Of a DNA stretch of 64,000 nt, positions 1 to 8,741 are shown piece by piece. Within the stretch, counting starts at the first letter, position 1. The number at the start of each line of letters is the position of its first letter. The translations under genes were made by a program, and so were the position numbers. The DNA comes from Sediminibacterium sp. (GTDB taxonomy: Bacteria; Bacteroidota; Bacteroidia; Chitinophagales; Chitinophagaceae), in NCBI RefSeq assembly GCF_030695065.1, contig NZ_JAUYTR010000023.1, forward strand, positions 496,001 through 560,000, read 5' to 3'. The notes under the pieces are model-generated. The model was given only the letters and a program-made list of their open reading frames with translations, was not told the DNA's origin and did no database searches.

Positions 1-1966
1 TGGTTTTGTCTCTTAAAATAGGAATCAATTGAGCTACAGTTTGTTCTCGATCTTTCCAAGGTTTTAAGTTAATCATCATCATACCGTATGATGCACCCGC
101 AGCTTCAGTAATTAAACTATAACCACTTAGTGTGGTTACGTTTTCAACAGCAGGAATGTCTTTTATTACTTTTTCTAATTGAACCAAAACATTCTCTGTT
201 CTTTCCACAGTTGCGCCAGCAGGTGCAGACACGTTAACATAAATAATTCCTTGATCTTCCGTAGGAATAAAGCCGCCAGGTAAAATACTATTTACACCAG
301 CCGTCCCAACAAAAAATACAACCAATAATGAAATAGTAACCATTTTTCTTGCACTAATCCAACTAACCAAATTCATGTATTTGTTTTCAGTAGCCGAATA
401 ACCTTTGTTAAATGATGTAAAGAATCGCCCTAATAAATTTTTTCTTTTTGGTTGCTCATGAGTGTTCTTTATCAGTAGCGCACACAATGCAGGTGTTAGG
501 GTTAATGCATTAATACCAGAGATCACAATAGATACTGCCAGCGTTAGTGAAAACTGTCTATAGAATACACCCGCTGGTCCCGATAAAAAAGCAACAGGAA
601 TAAATACAGCAGACATCACCAATGTTATGGCAACAACCGCACTAGCGATTTCTTTAATAGCAGCAAGTGTTGCGTCCATTGCCGATAAGTGTTGCTCTTC
701 CATTTTAACGTGCACAGCTTCAACCACCACAATGGCATTATCTACTACAATTCCAATGGCCAATACCAATGCAAAGAGGGTTAATAGATTAATGGAGAAG
801 CCCATTACTTGCATAAATGCCAATGTTCCAATTAATGCTACAGGAACAGCAAGCGCAGGAATTAATGTAGACCTAAAATCTTGTAAGAAAATAAATACAA
901 TAATGAAAACTAATATAAAAGCCTCAATTAAAGTTTTTACCACTTCTTTAATAGAAGCATCTAAGAAACGCGAAACATCATAAGCAAAATTGTATTTCAT
1001 GCCCGGAGGGAATGATGTTTCTTTTAGTTCTGCCATTCTTGCTTTTACCTTGGTAATTACATCTTTTGCATTAGAGCCAGGGCGTTGTTTTAACATAATG
1101 GATGCAGATGGTTTACCATCTGTTTTAGAAATCATGCTATAAGTCATTGCTCCAAATTCAACATCGGCAATATCTTTTAAATACAATATTGATCCGTTGT
1201 TTTCTGATTTTACTACTACATTTTTATATTGATTGGGCTCAAAGAATTTACCTGTATAGCGAAGAATATATTGCAAGCTTTGCGGCGTTTTACCAGAACT
1301 TTCACCTGTTTTTCCTGGGGCGGCTTCCACGTTTTGATTGCGTAATGCATTAATTACATCTTGTGCAGAAATATTATAAGCCAACATTCTATCGGGCTTT
1401 AACCATACCCTCATGGAATATTCTTTTTGTCCCATGATTTCAGCAAATCCCACGCCATCAATACGCTTAAGTTCTTGTAGAATATTAATGTCGGCAAAAT
1501 TATAAATGAACTGTTCATCTGCAGCGGTGTCTTCACTCATCACATTCAAGTAAAGCAGCATACTATTTACATCCTTTTCGGTGGTAACACCGGCTTTAAT
1601 AACTTCTTCCGGAAGCTCATCTAATACTGTACTTACACGATTTTGTACACTTACTGCTGCAACATCGGGATCAATTCCTACTTTAAATGCAACTGTAATA
1701 AGCGTAATTCCATTGTTACTAGAAACCGATGACATATAAGTCATTCCAGGTACGCCGTTGATGGCTCTTTCTAATGGAGTGGCAACCGCTTTGGCACATA
1801 CTTCAGCATTTGCACCTGTGTATTTTGCAGTAACAGTTACAGAAGGAGGAACAATATCAGGAAACTGAGTAATAGGCAAAGTGAACAAAGAAAGTACTCC
1901 CAGTAAAGTAATGATTATAGAAATTACCAAAGAAAGTACTGGCCGTTTAATAAATGTTTCTAGCAT
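1..1966 (-). CDS. RND efflux permease, HAE1/AcrB type (partial, 3' end outside window)
   Basis: Inner-membrane proton-driven export pump subunit. Reading the minus strand from the ATG at 1966 gives an N-terminus of RND type (METFIKRPVLS) with the first membrane helix, a long periplasmic porter region, and the conserved helix with the VVDNAIVVVE motif that carries the proton-relay aspartate. About 655 codons are present, so roughly the C-terminal third of a usual 1,030-1,060 residue permease lies beyond position 1. The start is 8 bases from the stop of the adaptor gene upstream, so the two form one operon. A TolC gene would be expected further downstream, outside the window. Substrate cannot be read from the sequence. 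Family assignment is firm; drug-type export is an inference. Confidence 0.93.
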   Translation of the reverse strand, partial: MLETFIKRPVLSLVISIIITLLGVLSLFTLPITQFPDIVPPSVTVTAKYTGANAEVCAKAVATPLERAINGVPGMTYMSSVSSNNGITLITVAFKVGIDPDVAAVSVQNRVSTVLDELPEEVIKAGVTTEKDVNSMLLYLNVMSEDTAADEQFIYNFADINILQELKRIDGVGFAEIMGQKEYSMRVWLKPDRMLAYNISAQDVINALRNQNVEAAPGKTGESSGKTPQSLQYILRYTGKFFEPNQYKNVVVKSENNGSILYLKDIADVEFGAMTYSMISKTDGKPSASIMLKQRPGSNAKDVITKVKARMAELKETSFPPGMKYNFAYDVSRFLDASIKEVVKTLIEAFILVFIIVFIFLQDFRSTLIPALAVPVALIGTLAFMQVMGFSINLLTLFALVLAIGIVVDNAIVVVEAVHVKMEEQHLSAMDATLAAIKEIASAVVAITLVMSAVFIPVAFLSGPAGVFYRQFSLTLAVSIVISGINALTLTPALCALLIKNTHEQPKRKNLLGRFFTSFNKGYSATENKYMNLVSWISARKMVTISLLVVFFVGTAGVNSILPGGFIPTEDQGIIYVNVSAPAGATVERTENVLVQLEKVIKDIPAVENVTTLSGYSLITEAAGASYGMMMINLKPWKDREQTVAQLIPILRDKT

Positions 1967-1973
1967 GATTGCT

Positions 1974-3128
1974 TTAGTTGATGGTTAATGCTGTTTGCAT
2001 AAGACTGTCTAAATTCATTTTCATGGGTTTAATTTTAGCACCCTGACGAATACTTTGAACACCTTCATAAACAATATTCTCACCTGGTTTTAAACCAGCT
2101 TCAACTATATAATATTGAGCTACTCTTCTACCTGGTTTAAATGCACGCATTTGAATGATATTGTCTTTGTCTACAACAAAAACAAATGTTTTGTCTTGAA
2201 TTTCAAAAGTGGCTTTTTGAGGAATAATGATTGCATTTTCCACTGAAGTAGTTAGTCTGGCTTTTCCAGAAGCCCCATGTTTTAATAATTTATTTGGATT
2301 GGGGAAACGAGCTCTAAATGCAATGGCACCCGTATTTTCATTAAACTCCCCATCACTTGTTTCAATTTTTCCAGTATATCCATATTGCGTTCCATCAGCT
2401 AATACTAACGTTACAGGACGATCTTCTTTTAATCCTTTCAAAACAGCTTTTCTATATTGCAAATATTCATTTTCAGAAATATTAAAATAGGCGAACACAT
2501 TGTGCACATCTGAAATGGTTGTTAATAATGCACCAGGATCAATTAAACTTCCCATTTTCAGCGGAATTCTATCAATGATACCATCAAATGGAGCACGTAT
2601 AAAAGTATAAGACAATTTAGTTTCTGCACTGGTTTGTGCAGATAAAGCTTCGTCAATTCTTGCTTTAGCAGCACTTACTTTTGATACAGCCAATTCATAT
2701 TCTGTTTTTGCAATTACATTTTTCTCTACTAAAATTTTTGTTCTACCTAATTCTAATTCGGCTGCTTTGGCTTCTGCCATGGCATTAGAAACAGCAGCCT
2801 TAGCTTTAGCCAATTCTGTTTTGTATTCAAGGTCATTTATTTGAAACATGGGTTGACCCTTTTTAACTTCATTTCCTTCGTCTACGAGTATTTTTTCTAA
2901 AAAACCCTGAACCCTGGCCCTTACTTCCACATTTTTCACTGCTTGTATATCAGCAACATAATCTGTTTGTAATAAGGTATCTCTTTGAATTACTTCTACA
3001 ACAGGTAATGAAGGAATCAATTCTGCTGTACCAGTTTTTTCTTGGTCTCTGCAGGCCATGAAGGCAATTATTGTAAAAGCTAAAATGGGTAGAAAACGAC
3101 GATTCTGAGCTGAAATAGGAGTATTCAT
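1974..3128 (-). CDS. RND efflux periplasmic adaptor lipoprotein (membrane fusion protein)
   Basis: 384-residue HlyD/AcrA-type adaptor that would link the inner-membrane pump to an outer-membrane channel. The N-terminus has a hydrophobic segment ending in a lipobox (FMAC, lipidated Cys26). A lipoyl/barrel-sandwich segment follows near residues 60-100 (VEVRARVQGFLEKILVDEGN), then an alanine-rich alpha-hairpin at about 100-165, the second lipoyl half (FIRAPFDGIIDRIPL) and a beta-barrel region to the end. Length is normal for the family. It is the first gene of the operon, directly upstream of the partial permease, with a candidate promoter about 26 bases upstream of the ATG. Confidence is high for function and low for substrate. 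Confidence 0.94.
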   Translation of the reverse strand: MNTPISAQNRRFLPILAFTIIAFMACRDQEKTGTAELIPSLPVVEVIQRDTLLQTDYVADIQAVKNVEVRARVQGFLEKILVDEGNEVKKGQPMFQINDLEYKTELAKAKAAVSNAMAEAKAAELELGRTKILVEKNVIAKTEYELAVSKVSAAKARIDEALSAQTSAETKLSYTFIRAPFDGIIDRIPLKMGSLIDPGALLTTISDVHNVFAYFNISENEYLQYRKAVLKGLKEDRPVTLVLADGTQYGYTGKIETSDGEFNENTGAIAFRARFPNPNKLLKHGASGKARLTTSVENAIIIPQKATFEIQDKTFVFVVDKDNIIQMRAFKPGRRVAQYYIVEAGLKPGENIVYEGVQSIRQGAKIKPMKMNLDSLMQTALTIN

Positions 3129-3153
3129 GGCTTATTTTCAGTTAAATAAGCGG

Positions 3154-3161
3154 CAAATATA
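3154..3161 (-). promoter_or_regulatory. -7 promoter element of the efflux operon
   Basis: The minus strand reads TATATTTG here, a perfect match to the Bacteroidota -7 consensus TAnnTTTG, 26 bases upstream of the adaptor ATG. A good -33 TTTG is not visible at the usual distance, so the promoter may be weak or activator dependent. Confidence 0.45.
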
Positions 3162-3292
3162 CGTTTTTAATGTTTTTTTAATGTTTCATTATATAGATGG
3201 GGGTTTTCGGGCTATTTTTCCGGTTAAAGCTGATAATTTGAGTTTGAGAAATTAAAATTGGTGTGTAGGCTTACTGATTATATTTTTATACT

Positions 3293-3907
3293 ATGAGTAT
3301 AGTGGAAAGGATTAAATTGAACCCAAGGTTAAAGAAATTGGTTTACTGGCTTATGGTTCCTGCAACTACACCAGGATGCAGGCTATGGGTTCGTTTATTT
3401 GTTAATCCCTTTATTCATAAAATTTCCCGCAAAGCAACTATCAGAAATTATGCAAGGCTAGATCTTGCACCTTGGAATATGTTTTCAATAGGTAAAAAAG
3501 CGGTAATAGAAGATTTTTGTTGCGTTAACAATATGGTAGGTGATGTAATTATTGGAGACAATGTTCATCTAGGTTTAAGTAATACCCTTATAGGACCAGT
3601 TCGTATTGGAAACAATACCATCTTGGCTCAAAACATTGTTTTATCTGGGTTAAATCATGGGTATTCGGACCCTGATATTCCAATAAAAGATCAGAAGGAA
3701 ACAACTGCAACCATTGTAGTTGAAGAGGATTGTTGGATTGGAGCCAACTCTGTAGTAGTTGCAGGCGTAACCATTGGAAAGCATTCAATTGTAGCAGGAG
3801 GTTCAGTTGTTACTAAAAATGTTCCACCATACACCATAGTAGGGGGAAATCCTGCAAAAGTTTTAAAACAATATAATCCCTTAACAAAGAGTTGGGAAAA
3901 ACCTTAA
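3293..3907 (+). CDS. Left-handed beta-helix (hexapeptide repeat) acyltransferase
   Basis: 204-residue acyltransferase of the maltose/galactoside O-acetyltransferase-like group, probably moving an acetyl group from acetyl-CoA onto a sugar. From about residue 70 the protein has hexapeptide turns (VIGDNVHLG, RIGNNTILA, IVVEEDCWIG, VTIGKHSIV) that build the beta-helix, with a catalytic-type histidine in SGLNHGY at about 122. The C-terminal IVGGNPAKVLKQY block is typical of the family. The first 60 residues are a basic helical lead-in. It stands alone between two divergently or separately oriented genes. The acceptor cannot be inferred; surface polysaccharide or lipid-linked sugar are possibilities. 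Confidence 0.85.
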   Translation: MSIVERIKLNPRLKKLVYWLMVPATTPGCRLWVRLFVNPFIHKISRKATIRNYARLDLAPWNMFSIGKKAVIEDFCCVNNMVGDVIIGDNVHLGLSNTLIGPVRIGNNTILAQNIVLSGLNHGYSDPDIPIKDQKETTATIVVEEDCWIGANSVVVAGVTIGKHSIVAGGSVVTKNVPPYTIVGGNPAKVLKQYNPLTKSWEKP

Positions 3908-4050
3908 GCTATTCATATATCTTTTTTAATTGTGTGATAATCTACTGTGCAATTACAGCCCGTATTTTAATTGAGAGTCATTAACAAAAGATTTTTATTT
4001 AAAAGAATGCCTAATCTTTGCATCTCTTTTAACGAAATCCATTCGATTCT

Positions 4051-4797
4051 ATGGCTGCCATTATCATTTTCCTTGTACTTCATTGGTATCTCTCTCTTTT
4101 TGGACAAACATTTTATTTACATAGATACTCAGCACATAAAATGTTTACCATGAATAAATTCTGGGAAAAGTTTTGGTATATCTATACCTGGGTAACACAA
4201 GGAACATCATACTTAAATGCAAGAGCTTATGCCATATTACATAGAATGCATCATGCATACAGCGATACCGAGAAGGACCCACATACGCCACATTTTTTTA
4301 AAGAAGTATTTACGATGATGTGGCATACCAAAAAAGTTTACCATGGAGTTTTAAAAGGAACAATGCCTGTTGAACCAAAATTTGATAAAAATTTTCCTGT
4401 TTATCCAATCATCGATAAAATTGCAGACAGTTGGATTACAAGAATATTTTTTGCGCTAGTATATATTACATTCTACTATTTCTTTGCAACAGAATGGTGG
4501 ATGTTTTTATTCTTGCCTATTCATTTTTTAATTGGACCAATTCAAGGTGCGGTGGTTAATTGGGCAGGACATAAATATGGATATAGAAATTTTCCACAAG
4601 AAAAAGACCATTCAAAAAACACATTAATCATTGATTTCTTAATGTTGGGAGAGTTATTTCAAAACAATCATCATCATGCTGGGGCGAGACCTAATTTTGC
4701 AGCTAAATGGTGGGAAATAGATCCTTGTTATCCAATCATTAAAATCTTTCATTGGATAGGGATTATTAAGTTAGTTCCAATTAAAGCGAAGAACTAG
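4051..4797 (+). CDS. Acyl-CoA / fatty acid desaturase, membrane di-iron type
   Basis: 248-residue integral membrane desaturase introducing a double bond in acyl chains. The three histidine boxes are present: HRYSAH (24-29), HRMHH (64-68) and NNHHH (205-209). A further histidine lies in NWAGHKYGYRN, as in the stearoyl-CoA desaturase group. Hydrophobic segments lie around residues 1-22, 40-58, 130-150 and 155-175. The ATG at 4051 is preferred because the protein then begins directly with a membrane helix. The C-terminus meets the convergent gene 4794-5444 so closely that the two stop codons share the tetramer CTAG. Likely role is adjustment of membrane fluidity; electron donor unknown. Confidence 0.9.
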   Translation: MAAIIIFLVLHWYLSLFGQTFYLHRYSAHKMFTMNKFWEKFWYIYTWVTQGTSYLNARAYAILHRMHHAYSDTEKDPHTPHFFKEVFTMMWHTKKVYHGVLKGTMPVEPKFDKNFPVYPIIDKIADSWITRIFFALVYITFYYFFATEWWMFLFLPIHFLIGPIQGAVVNWAGHKYGYRNFPQEKDHSKNTLIIDFLMLGELFQNNHHHAGARPNFAAKWWEIDPCYPIIKIFHWIGIIKLVPIKAKN

Positions 4798-5444
4798 TTT
4801 TTTGACCATATTTCGTAGATAGGATCTCCTTTTGAACTAAGGCCACTATGGTGCCATTGCCCATTTTCAATCTTACCAGTAAAATTGAGCGATGCTCCTA
4901 CTCTTGAAGAGTCACGACTGAAGAATTCAATATTCTCAGTATACTTTCCATTGATAAAACTGTAAGTACCTCCACCAGTACCAGCGAACTCACCAGTTTC
5001 AATATTGATGGCCATCCATTGAAAGCGGGTACCTGTTAACAATTTGTAGGTACGACGTGCTCTAAGTGGGTTATCAGTAAATTGATCACCATTTTTTCTT
5101 CCGCTCATACGCCAATTTCCAGCTAATACATTTTCACCTTTATCAATTAATATTTGGTGCTTCTCACCAAATGAAATCTCTTTTGTTTTTCCAACTGCAG
5201 CTTTATCTCTAGAATCAAAGTGAATAGTTATGAGTAGCTTGTTTCCTTCTTTAACAAATGGTCCACCCCAAGTATAATTAAAAGCTTTGGTATTTACATT
5301 GAATTTGGTCTCAACAAAATAACCATCCATTAAACAGATAACTACTTCTTTATCTTCTTTAGATGTATAAGCTCCTTTTAAATTTTGTTGTGCTTGAACC
5401 GATAAGCTAAAAAAGATTGCGGCGATTAAGTAAATGGTTTTCAT
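4794..5444 (-). CDS. Secreted hypothetical protein with signal peptide
   Basis: 216 residues, not recognised as a named family. The first 19 residues form a clean Sec signal peptide (MKTIYLIAAIFFSLSVQAQ, cleavage likely after VQA). The remainder is beta-rich and polar, with repeated short strands (e.g. GAYTSKEDKEVVI, GGTYSFINGKYTEN, WHHSGLSSKGDPIYEIW), suggesting a small lipocalin-like or jelly-roll periplasmic domain. The ATG at 5444 is followed directly by the signal peptide. It is the last gene of a minus-strand run with a GNAT enzyme (11-base gap) and another exported protein. Function unknown. Confidence 0.7.
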   Translation of the reverse strand: MKTIYLIAAIFFSLSVQAQQNLKGAYTSKEDKEVVICLMDGYFVETKFNVNTKAFNYTWGGPFVKEGNKLLITIHFDSRDKAAVGKTKEISFGEKHQILIDKGENVLAGNWRMSGRKNGDQFTDNPLRARRTYKLLTGTRFQWMAINIETGEFAGTGGGTYSFINGKYTENIEFFSRDSSRVGASLNFTGKIENGQWHHSGLSSKGDPIYEIWSKN

Positions 5445-5454
5445 AAAAATAGAA

Positions 5455-5979
5455 TTAGTTGTTGATTTCCAATTTCATTAATAAATCTGTTTGAACGTCG
5501 TTTCCTAAAGTAAATAAATGACTACTAAATACTTTAAATCCATTTTTTTCATAAAAACGAATGGCTCTTGCATTCTTTTCCCAAACACCTAGCCAAATAT
5601 AAGTTGGTTCATGGGCTTTCCCTTTAGTAATTGCATTGTCTAATAAAAATTGACCAAGTCCTTTTCCAAAATATTCTTTTAGAATATATATTCTTTCAAT
5701 TTCAAAAGCTTTTTCATCAATTAATTCAGTTTGCGCAGTACTCCAATTTAATTTTAAATAACCAACTACCCTTTTGTTTTCGCTAACGAAATAAAAAGTG
5801 GAGTTCGGGTTATTGAGTTCTTCAGTTAACTTTTTAATAGAAAGTTCTACCTCTAAATAATTATTTAAGTCTTCTTCAGTATTATGCTCGGCAAATGTTT
5901 CACTAAAAGTAATACGACTAATCTGTTGTAATTGATTTACATCATCCGAACTAATTTTACTTAAAGTATATTTATTCAT
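5455..5979 (-). CDS. GNAT family N-acetyltransferase
   Basis: 174-residue acetyltransferase using acetyl-CoA. The central strand and loop (IERIYILKEYFGKGLGQFLLDNAI, about residues 91-114) contain the Q/R-x-x-G-x-G/A-like pyrophosphate-binding signature in the form YFGKGLGQ. WEKNARAIRFYEKNGFKV near residues 133-150 is the conserved motif B that closes the fold. The ATG overlaps the stop of the upstream gene by four bases (ATGA), so translation is probably coupled. Substrate (small molecule or protein N-terminus) is not evident. Family call is secure. Confidence 0.88.
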   Translation of the reverse strand: MNKYTLSKISSDDVNQLQQISRITFSETFAEHNTEEDLNNYLEVELSIKKLTEELNNPNSTFYFVSENKRVVGYLKLNWSTAQTELIDEKAFEIERIYILKEYFGKGLGQFLLDNAITKGKAHEPTYIWLGVWEKNARAIRFYEKNGFKVFSSHLFTLGNDVQTDLLMKLEINN

Positions 5980-6635
5980 AATTGATTTTGAATAAAATAT
6001 TCAACTGCTTGACTTTTTTGTTGATCTGTCAGGTCTATTACAACTAATTTTTTATCATATTCTTTATTTAACAAAACTGATTTTCTAATTCTATTAAAAT
6101 CAGACTCAGCAATTTGTGCTACAACCAAAGATTCTTTTTGTTTCCAGGCTTCTGCGTCAATAATCATATCGGCTTGTCTTCCATTTACTCCCAGCTGATC
6201 CATTAATTTTTTCCTGAACTTGGCCTTGTAACCGGTAACCAATTGAGCTTTAGTAAGTGTATCGTAGCTTTTAATAAACCTAAGCTGGGTAATGGCACAA
6301 CCTGTTGCATTCATTCTGCTGATCAATCCTTTTGCTCTATCTCCAGTTATAGATAAGGCTTTGTATTTTTTTAGTACTTCTTGGTTTACTTCATTTGCGG
6401 TAGCAAAAGTATCGTTGGTGTTGGCTTCAATTTTTAGTTTTTGTAAAGTAGCCCAATAATTTATTTGTCCAATTTTATTGGCTGTTTCTTCCGAAATACT
6501 CAATTCTTTCATCAATATTCCTTTTTCGCAATAGCCAAATAGTTCTAGTTGTTCTTCCGGTGTCCATTGTTGCGCGTGAGCCATTATTGTTGAAAAGCCT
6601 AAAATTGCTAAAATGCTCCATAATTTCTTTTTCAT
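5976..6635 (-). CDS. Exported hypothetical protein
   Basis: 219 residues counted from the ATG at 6635. The longer reading frame reaches 6764, but its first 43 residues look non-coding and overlap a Crp/Fnr remnant on the other strand. The chosen start gives a standard signal peptide (MKKKLWSILAILGFSTIMAHAQQ). The mature part is helical and lysine rich, with a segment FRKKLMDQLGVNGRQADMIIDAEAWKQKE (written here only as a landmark, residues about 138-166). No enzyme motifs are seen. It is translationally coupled to the downstream GNAT gene (ATGA overlap) and so lies in the same transcription unit as 4794-5444. Function unknown. Confidence 0.65.
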   Translation of the reverse strand: MKKKLWSILAILGFSTIMAHAQQWTPEEQLELFGYCEKGILMKELSISEETANKIGQINYWATLQKLKIEANTNDTFATANEVNQEVLKKYKALSITGDRAKGLISRMNATGCAITQLRFIKSYDTLTKAQLVTGYKAKFRKKLMDQLGVNGRQADMIIDAEAWKQKESLVVAQIAESDFNRIRKSVLLNKEYDKKLVVIDLTDQQKSQAVEYFIQNQL

Positions 6636-6689
6636 ATTCGATTGTTCGTTTAAAATTAAATGATAGCCATTTGATGTAATTTTGCAGTA

Positions 6690-6897
6690 ATGTTCGAAGT
6701 ATTCTTCTCTCAAGTTAAAGATAAAGTGTTGCTTTCCGAAGCAGAGCAAAAGCTTGTTAAACATTTTTTTCGCCCAAAAAATTAGAAGGAAACAGTATTT
6801 GCTTCAGGAAGGAAATATATGTAGGCATTTAGCATTTGTAAAAAAAGGGCTTTTGCGTTCTTATAATGAAGACGAAAAAGGAATTGAACATATATAA
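6690..6897 (+). pseudogene. Decayed Crp/Fnr-family regulator, N-terminal fragment
   Basis: From the ATG at 6690 the plus strand reads MFEVFFSQVKDKVLLSEAEQ and on to FFRPKN, then stops in a six-A run. One base shift restores a cyclic-nucleotide-binding-like sequence (IRRKQYLLQEGN, CRHLAFVKKGLLRSYN), which ends at TAA 6895-6897. The rest of the effector domain and the whole DNA-binding domain of a normal ~190-residue protein are absent. The remnant keeps a -7-like box (TAATTTTG, 6677-6684) and ends 9 bases before the old-yellow-enzyme gene. The old regulator promoter may therefore now drive that operon. Seen: frameshift and truncation. Inferred: loss by deletion. Confidence 0.75.
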
Positions 6898-6906
6898 AAC
6901 AACAAT

Positions 6907-8004
6907 ATGAATAGTTCAGTATTATTTACGCCATATCAGTTGGCAGGATTGGAGTTGACTAATAAAATGGTGATGGCGCCAATGACCAGAAGCAGGGCAG
7001 ACAATGCAGCAGGCGTTCCCAATCTGTTAATGGCAACTTATTATGCACAAAGAGCAAGTGCAGGATTAATTGTAACTGAGGGCTCACCAGTAAGCAGTTG
7101 GGGTGTTGGCTATATTAATGTTCCCGGTATTTATACCGAAGAACAAGTAGAAGGCTGGAAGTTAGTAACTAAAGCAGTACATGAAAATGGAGGCAAAATT
7201 TTTATACAATTATGGCATGTTGGAAGAATGTCGCATCCTGATTTTCACAATGGAGCATTACCGCTTGCACCATCAGCTATTAATCCCAATGAAAAATCTT
7301 ACACCAAAAATGGGTTTACTGATACAGTAACGCCTAAGGAAATGACTATTGAAGATATCAAGCAAACCATTGAAGATTTTAAAAATGCAGCAGCAAATGC
7401 TATCAAAGCAGGCTTTGATGGCGTAGAAATACATGGCGCTAATGGTTATTTATTGCAACAGTTTTTTAATGCTACTTCTAATAATCGTACAGATGAATAT
7501 GGTGGTTCTATTGAAAATCGCACTAGAATTTTATTTGATATTTTAGATGCATTTAAAGGGGTTATTGAATATAGTAAAGTTGGATTAAGATTAAGCCCAA
7601 GCTTAAATGGTTTATTTGGAATTACGATGGATGAAACTACCATAGCTACACACGATTATATCGTAAATAAATTAAATAAGTATGGATTGGCTTATCTGCA
7701 TTTAACAGAGCCATTTGTTCCAGTTGATCATTTACCATTTGCAGTAAAAGAAATAGCAAAGCATTATAGACCTATTTACAAAGGCACTTTAATTATCAAC
7801 AGAGGCTTTAATAAGGAAACAGCTACAAAGGTTTTAGAAGCAGGCGATGCAAATTTAGTAGCATTTGGAGTTCCATTTATTGCTAATCCAGATTTAGTAA
7901 ATAGGTATCAATTAGATGCTCCATTAAATGATGTAGATCAACAAACTTTTTATACCCCAGGCGAAAAAGGATATACCGATTACCCTATTTATTCAGCACA
8001 ATAA
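6907..8004 (+). CDS. Old yellow enzyme family NADH:flavin oxidoreductase (alkene reductase)
   Basis: 365-residue FMN-binding TIM-barrel ene-reductase, cytoplasmic, reducing activated C=C bonds or nitro/nitrate ester groups with NAD(P)H. The active-site HGAN motif is at 176-179, followed by the tyrosine of GYLLQQF at 181. The family block NNRTDEYGGSIENR lies at about 192-205, and the phosphate-binding region is INRGFNKETA near 298-307. Length is typical of NemA-like proteins. The start is an ATG 9 bases after the Crp/Fnr remnant. The SDR gene follows after 9 bases, so the two form an operon, probably for detoxification of reactive electrophiles (inference). Confidence 0.93.
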   Translation: MNSSVLFTPYQLAGLELTNKMVMAPMTRSRADNAAGVPNLLMATYYAQRASAGLIVTEGSPVSSWGVGYINVPGIYTEEQVEGWKLVTKAVHENGGKIFIQLWHVGRMSHPDFHNGALPLAPSAINPNEKSYTKNGFTDTVTPKEMTIEDIKQTIEDFKNAAANAIKAGFDGVEIHGANGYLLQQFFNATSNNRTDEYGGSIENRTRILFDILDAFKGVIEYSKVGLRLSPSLNGLFGITMDETTIATHDYIVNKLNKYGLAYLHLTEPFVPVDHLPFAVKEIAKHYRPIYKGTLIINRGFNKETATKVLEAGDANLVAFGVPFIANPDLVNRYQLDAPLNDVDQQTFYTPGEKGYTDYPIYSAQ

Positions 8005-8013
8005 TAAATTATT

Positions 8014-8730
8014 ATGGAATCATTGAAAAATAAAGTAGCTCTAGTAACAGGAGCAGGAAAAGGAATTGGAAAAGCCATTGCCATTGCATTGGCAAACGAA
8101 GGTGTGCATATTGGTTTGGTAGCTCGAACTGAAAAAGACCTTCAGGAAGCTGCTGCTGAAATTAATGCGCTAGGAGTTAAATCAATTATTGCCCCTACTG
8201 ATATCAGTAATATTAATGAAGTAAACTGGGCAGTAGAGAAAATTGAAAATACATTAGGTCCTATTGACATTTTAATTAATAATGCAGGCACGGGTACATT
8301 TGGTAAATTCTTAGATCTATCCCCTGAAGTTTGGGAGCAGCAAGTGAAAGTCAATTTATTTGGTGTGTATTATACCACTCGGGCAGTGTTGCCTAATATG
8401 ATGAAGCGTTTAACAGGGGATATTGTAAATATATCTTCTACAGCGGGTTTAAAAGGGGCAGCAACAACCAGTGCTTACAGTGCATCTAAGTTTGGTGTAA
8501 TGGGATTAACAGAGTCATTAATGCAAGAGGTTCGCAAATACAATATCCGGGTAACAGCAATGGCTCCTAGCACTGTTGTAACTGAATTAGCTCATTCAGC
8601 TAATTTAATTAACAACAATGAAGATCGATTGATGCATCCAGAAGATTTTGCAGAATTGATTATTGCACAATTAAAATTAAACAGAAGGGTATTTGTAAAA
8701 GACAGTTCTATTTGGTCTACTAACCCTTAA
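8014..8730 (+). CDS. Short-chain dehydrogenase/reductase (3-ketoacyl-ACP reductase-like)
   Basis: 238-residue classical SDR. The Rossmann glycine motif TGAGKGIG is at 12-19, the NNAG motif at 89-92, catalytic serines around 141-142, and YxxxK as Tyr155-Ser-Ala-Ser-Lys159. All catalytic residues are intact. The protein would reduce or oxidise a carbonyl/alcohol with NAD(P)H in the cytoplasm. It follows the ene-reductase with a 9-base gap, so the two probably act in the same reductive pathway or stress response. The C-terminus is short and lacks the extended substrate loop of larger family members. True substrate unknown. Confidence 0.92.
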   Translation: MESLKNKVALVTGAGKGIGKAIAIALANEGVHIGLVARTEKDLQEAAAEINALGVKSIIAPTDISNINEVNWAVEKIENTLGPIDILINNAGTGTFGKFLDLSPEVWEQQVKVNLFGVYYTTRAVLPNMMKRLTGDIVNISSTAGLKGAATTSAYSASKFGVMGLTESLMQEVRKYNIRVTAMAPSTVVTELAHSANLINNNEDRLMHPEDFAELIIAQLKLNRRVFVKDSSIWSTNP

Positions 8731-8741
8731 AATAAGTAGCG

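Noticed and set aside
2227..2490. Open frame opposite to the adaptor gene
   Set aside because: Shadow of a well-supported lipoprotein adaptor gene on the minus strand.
6636..6764. Extended start for the exported protein at 5976-6635
   Set aside because: The extension would hide the signal peptide and is antisense to the Crp/Fnr remnant.
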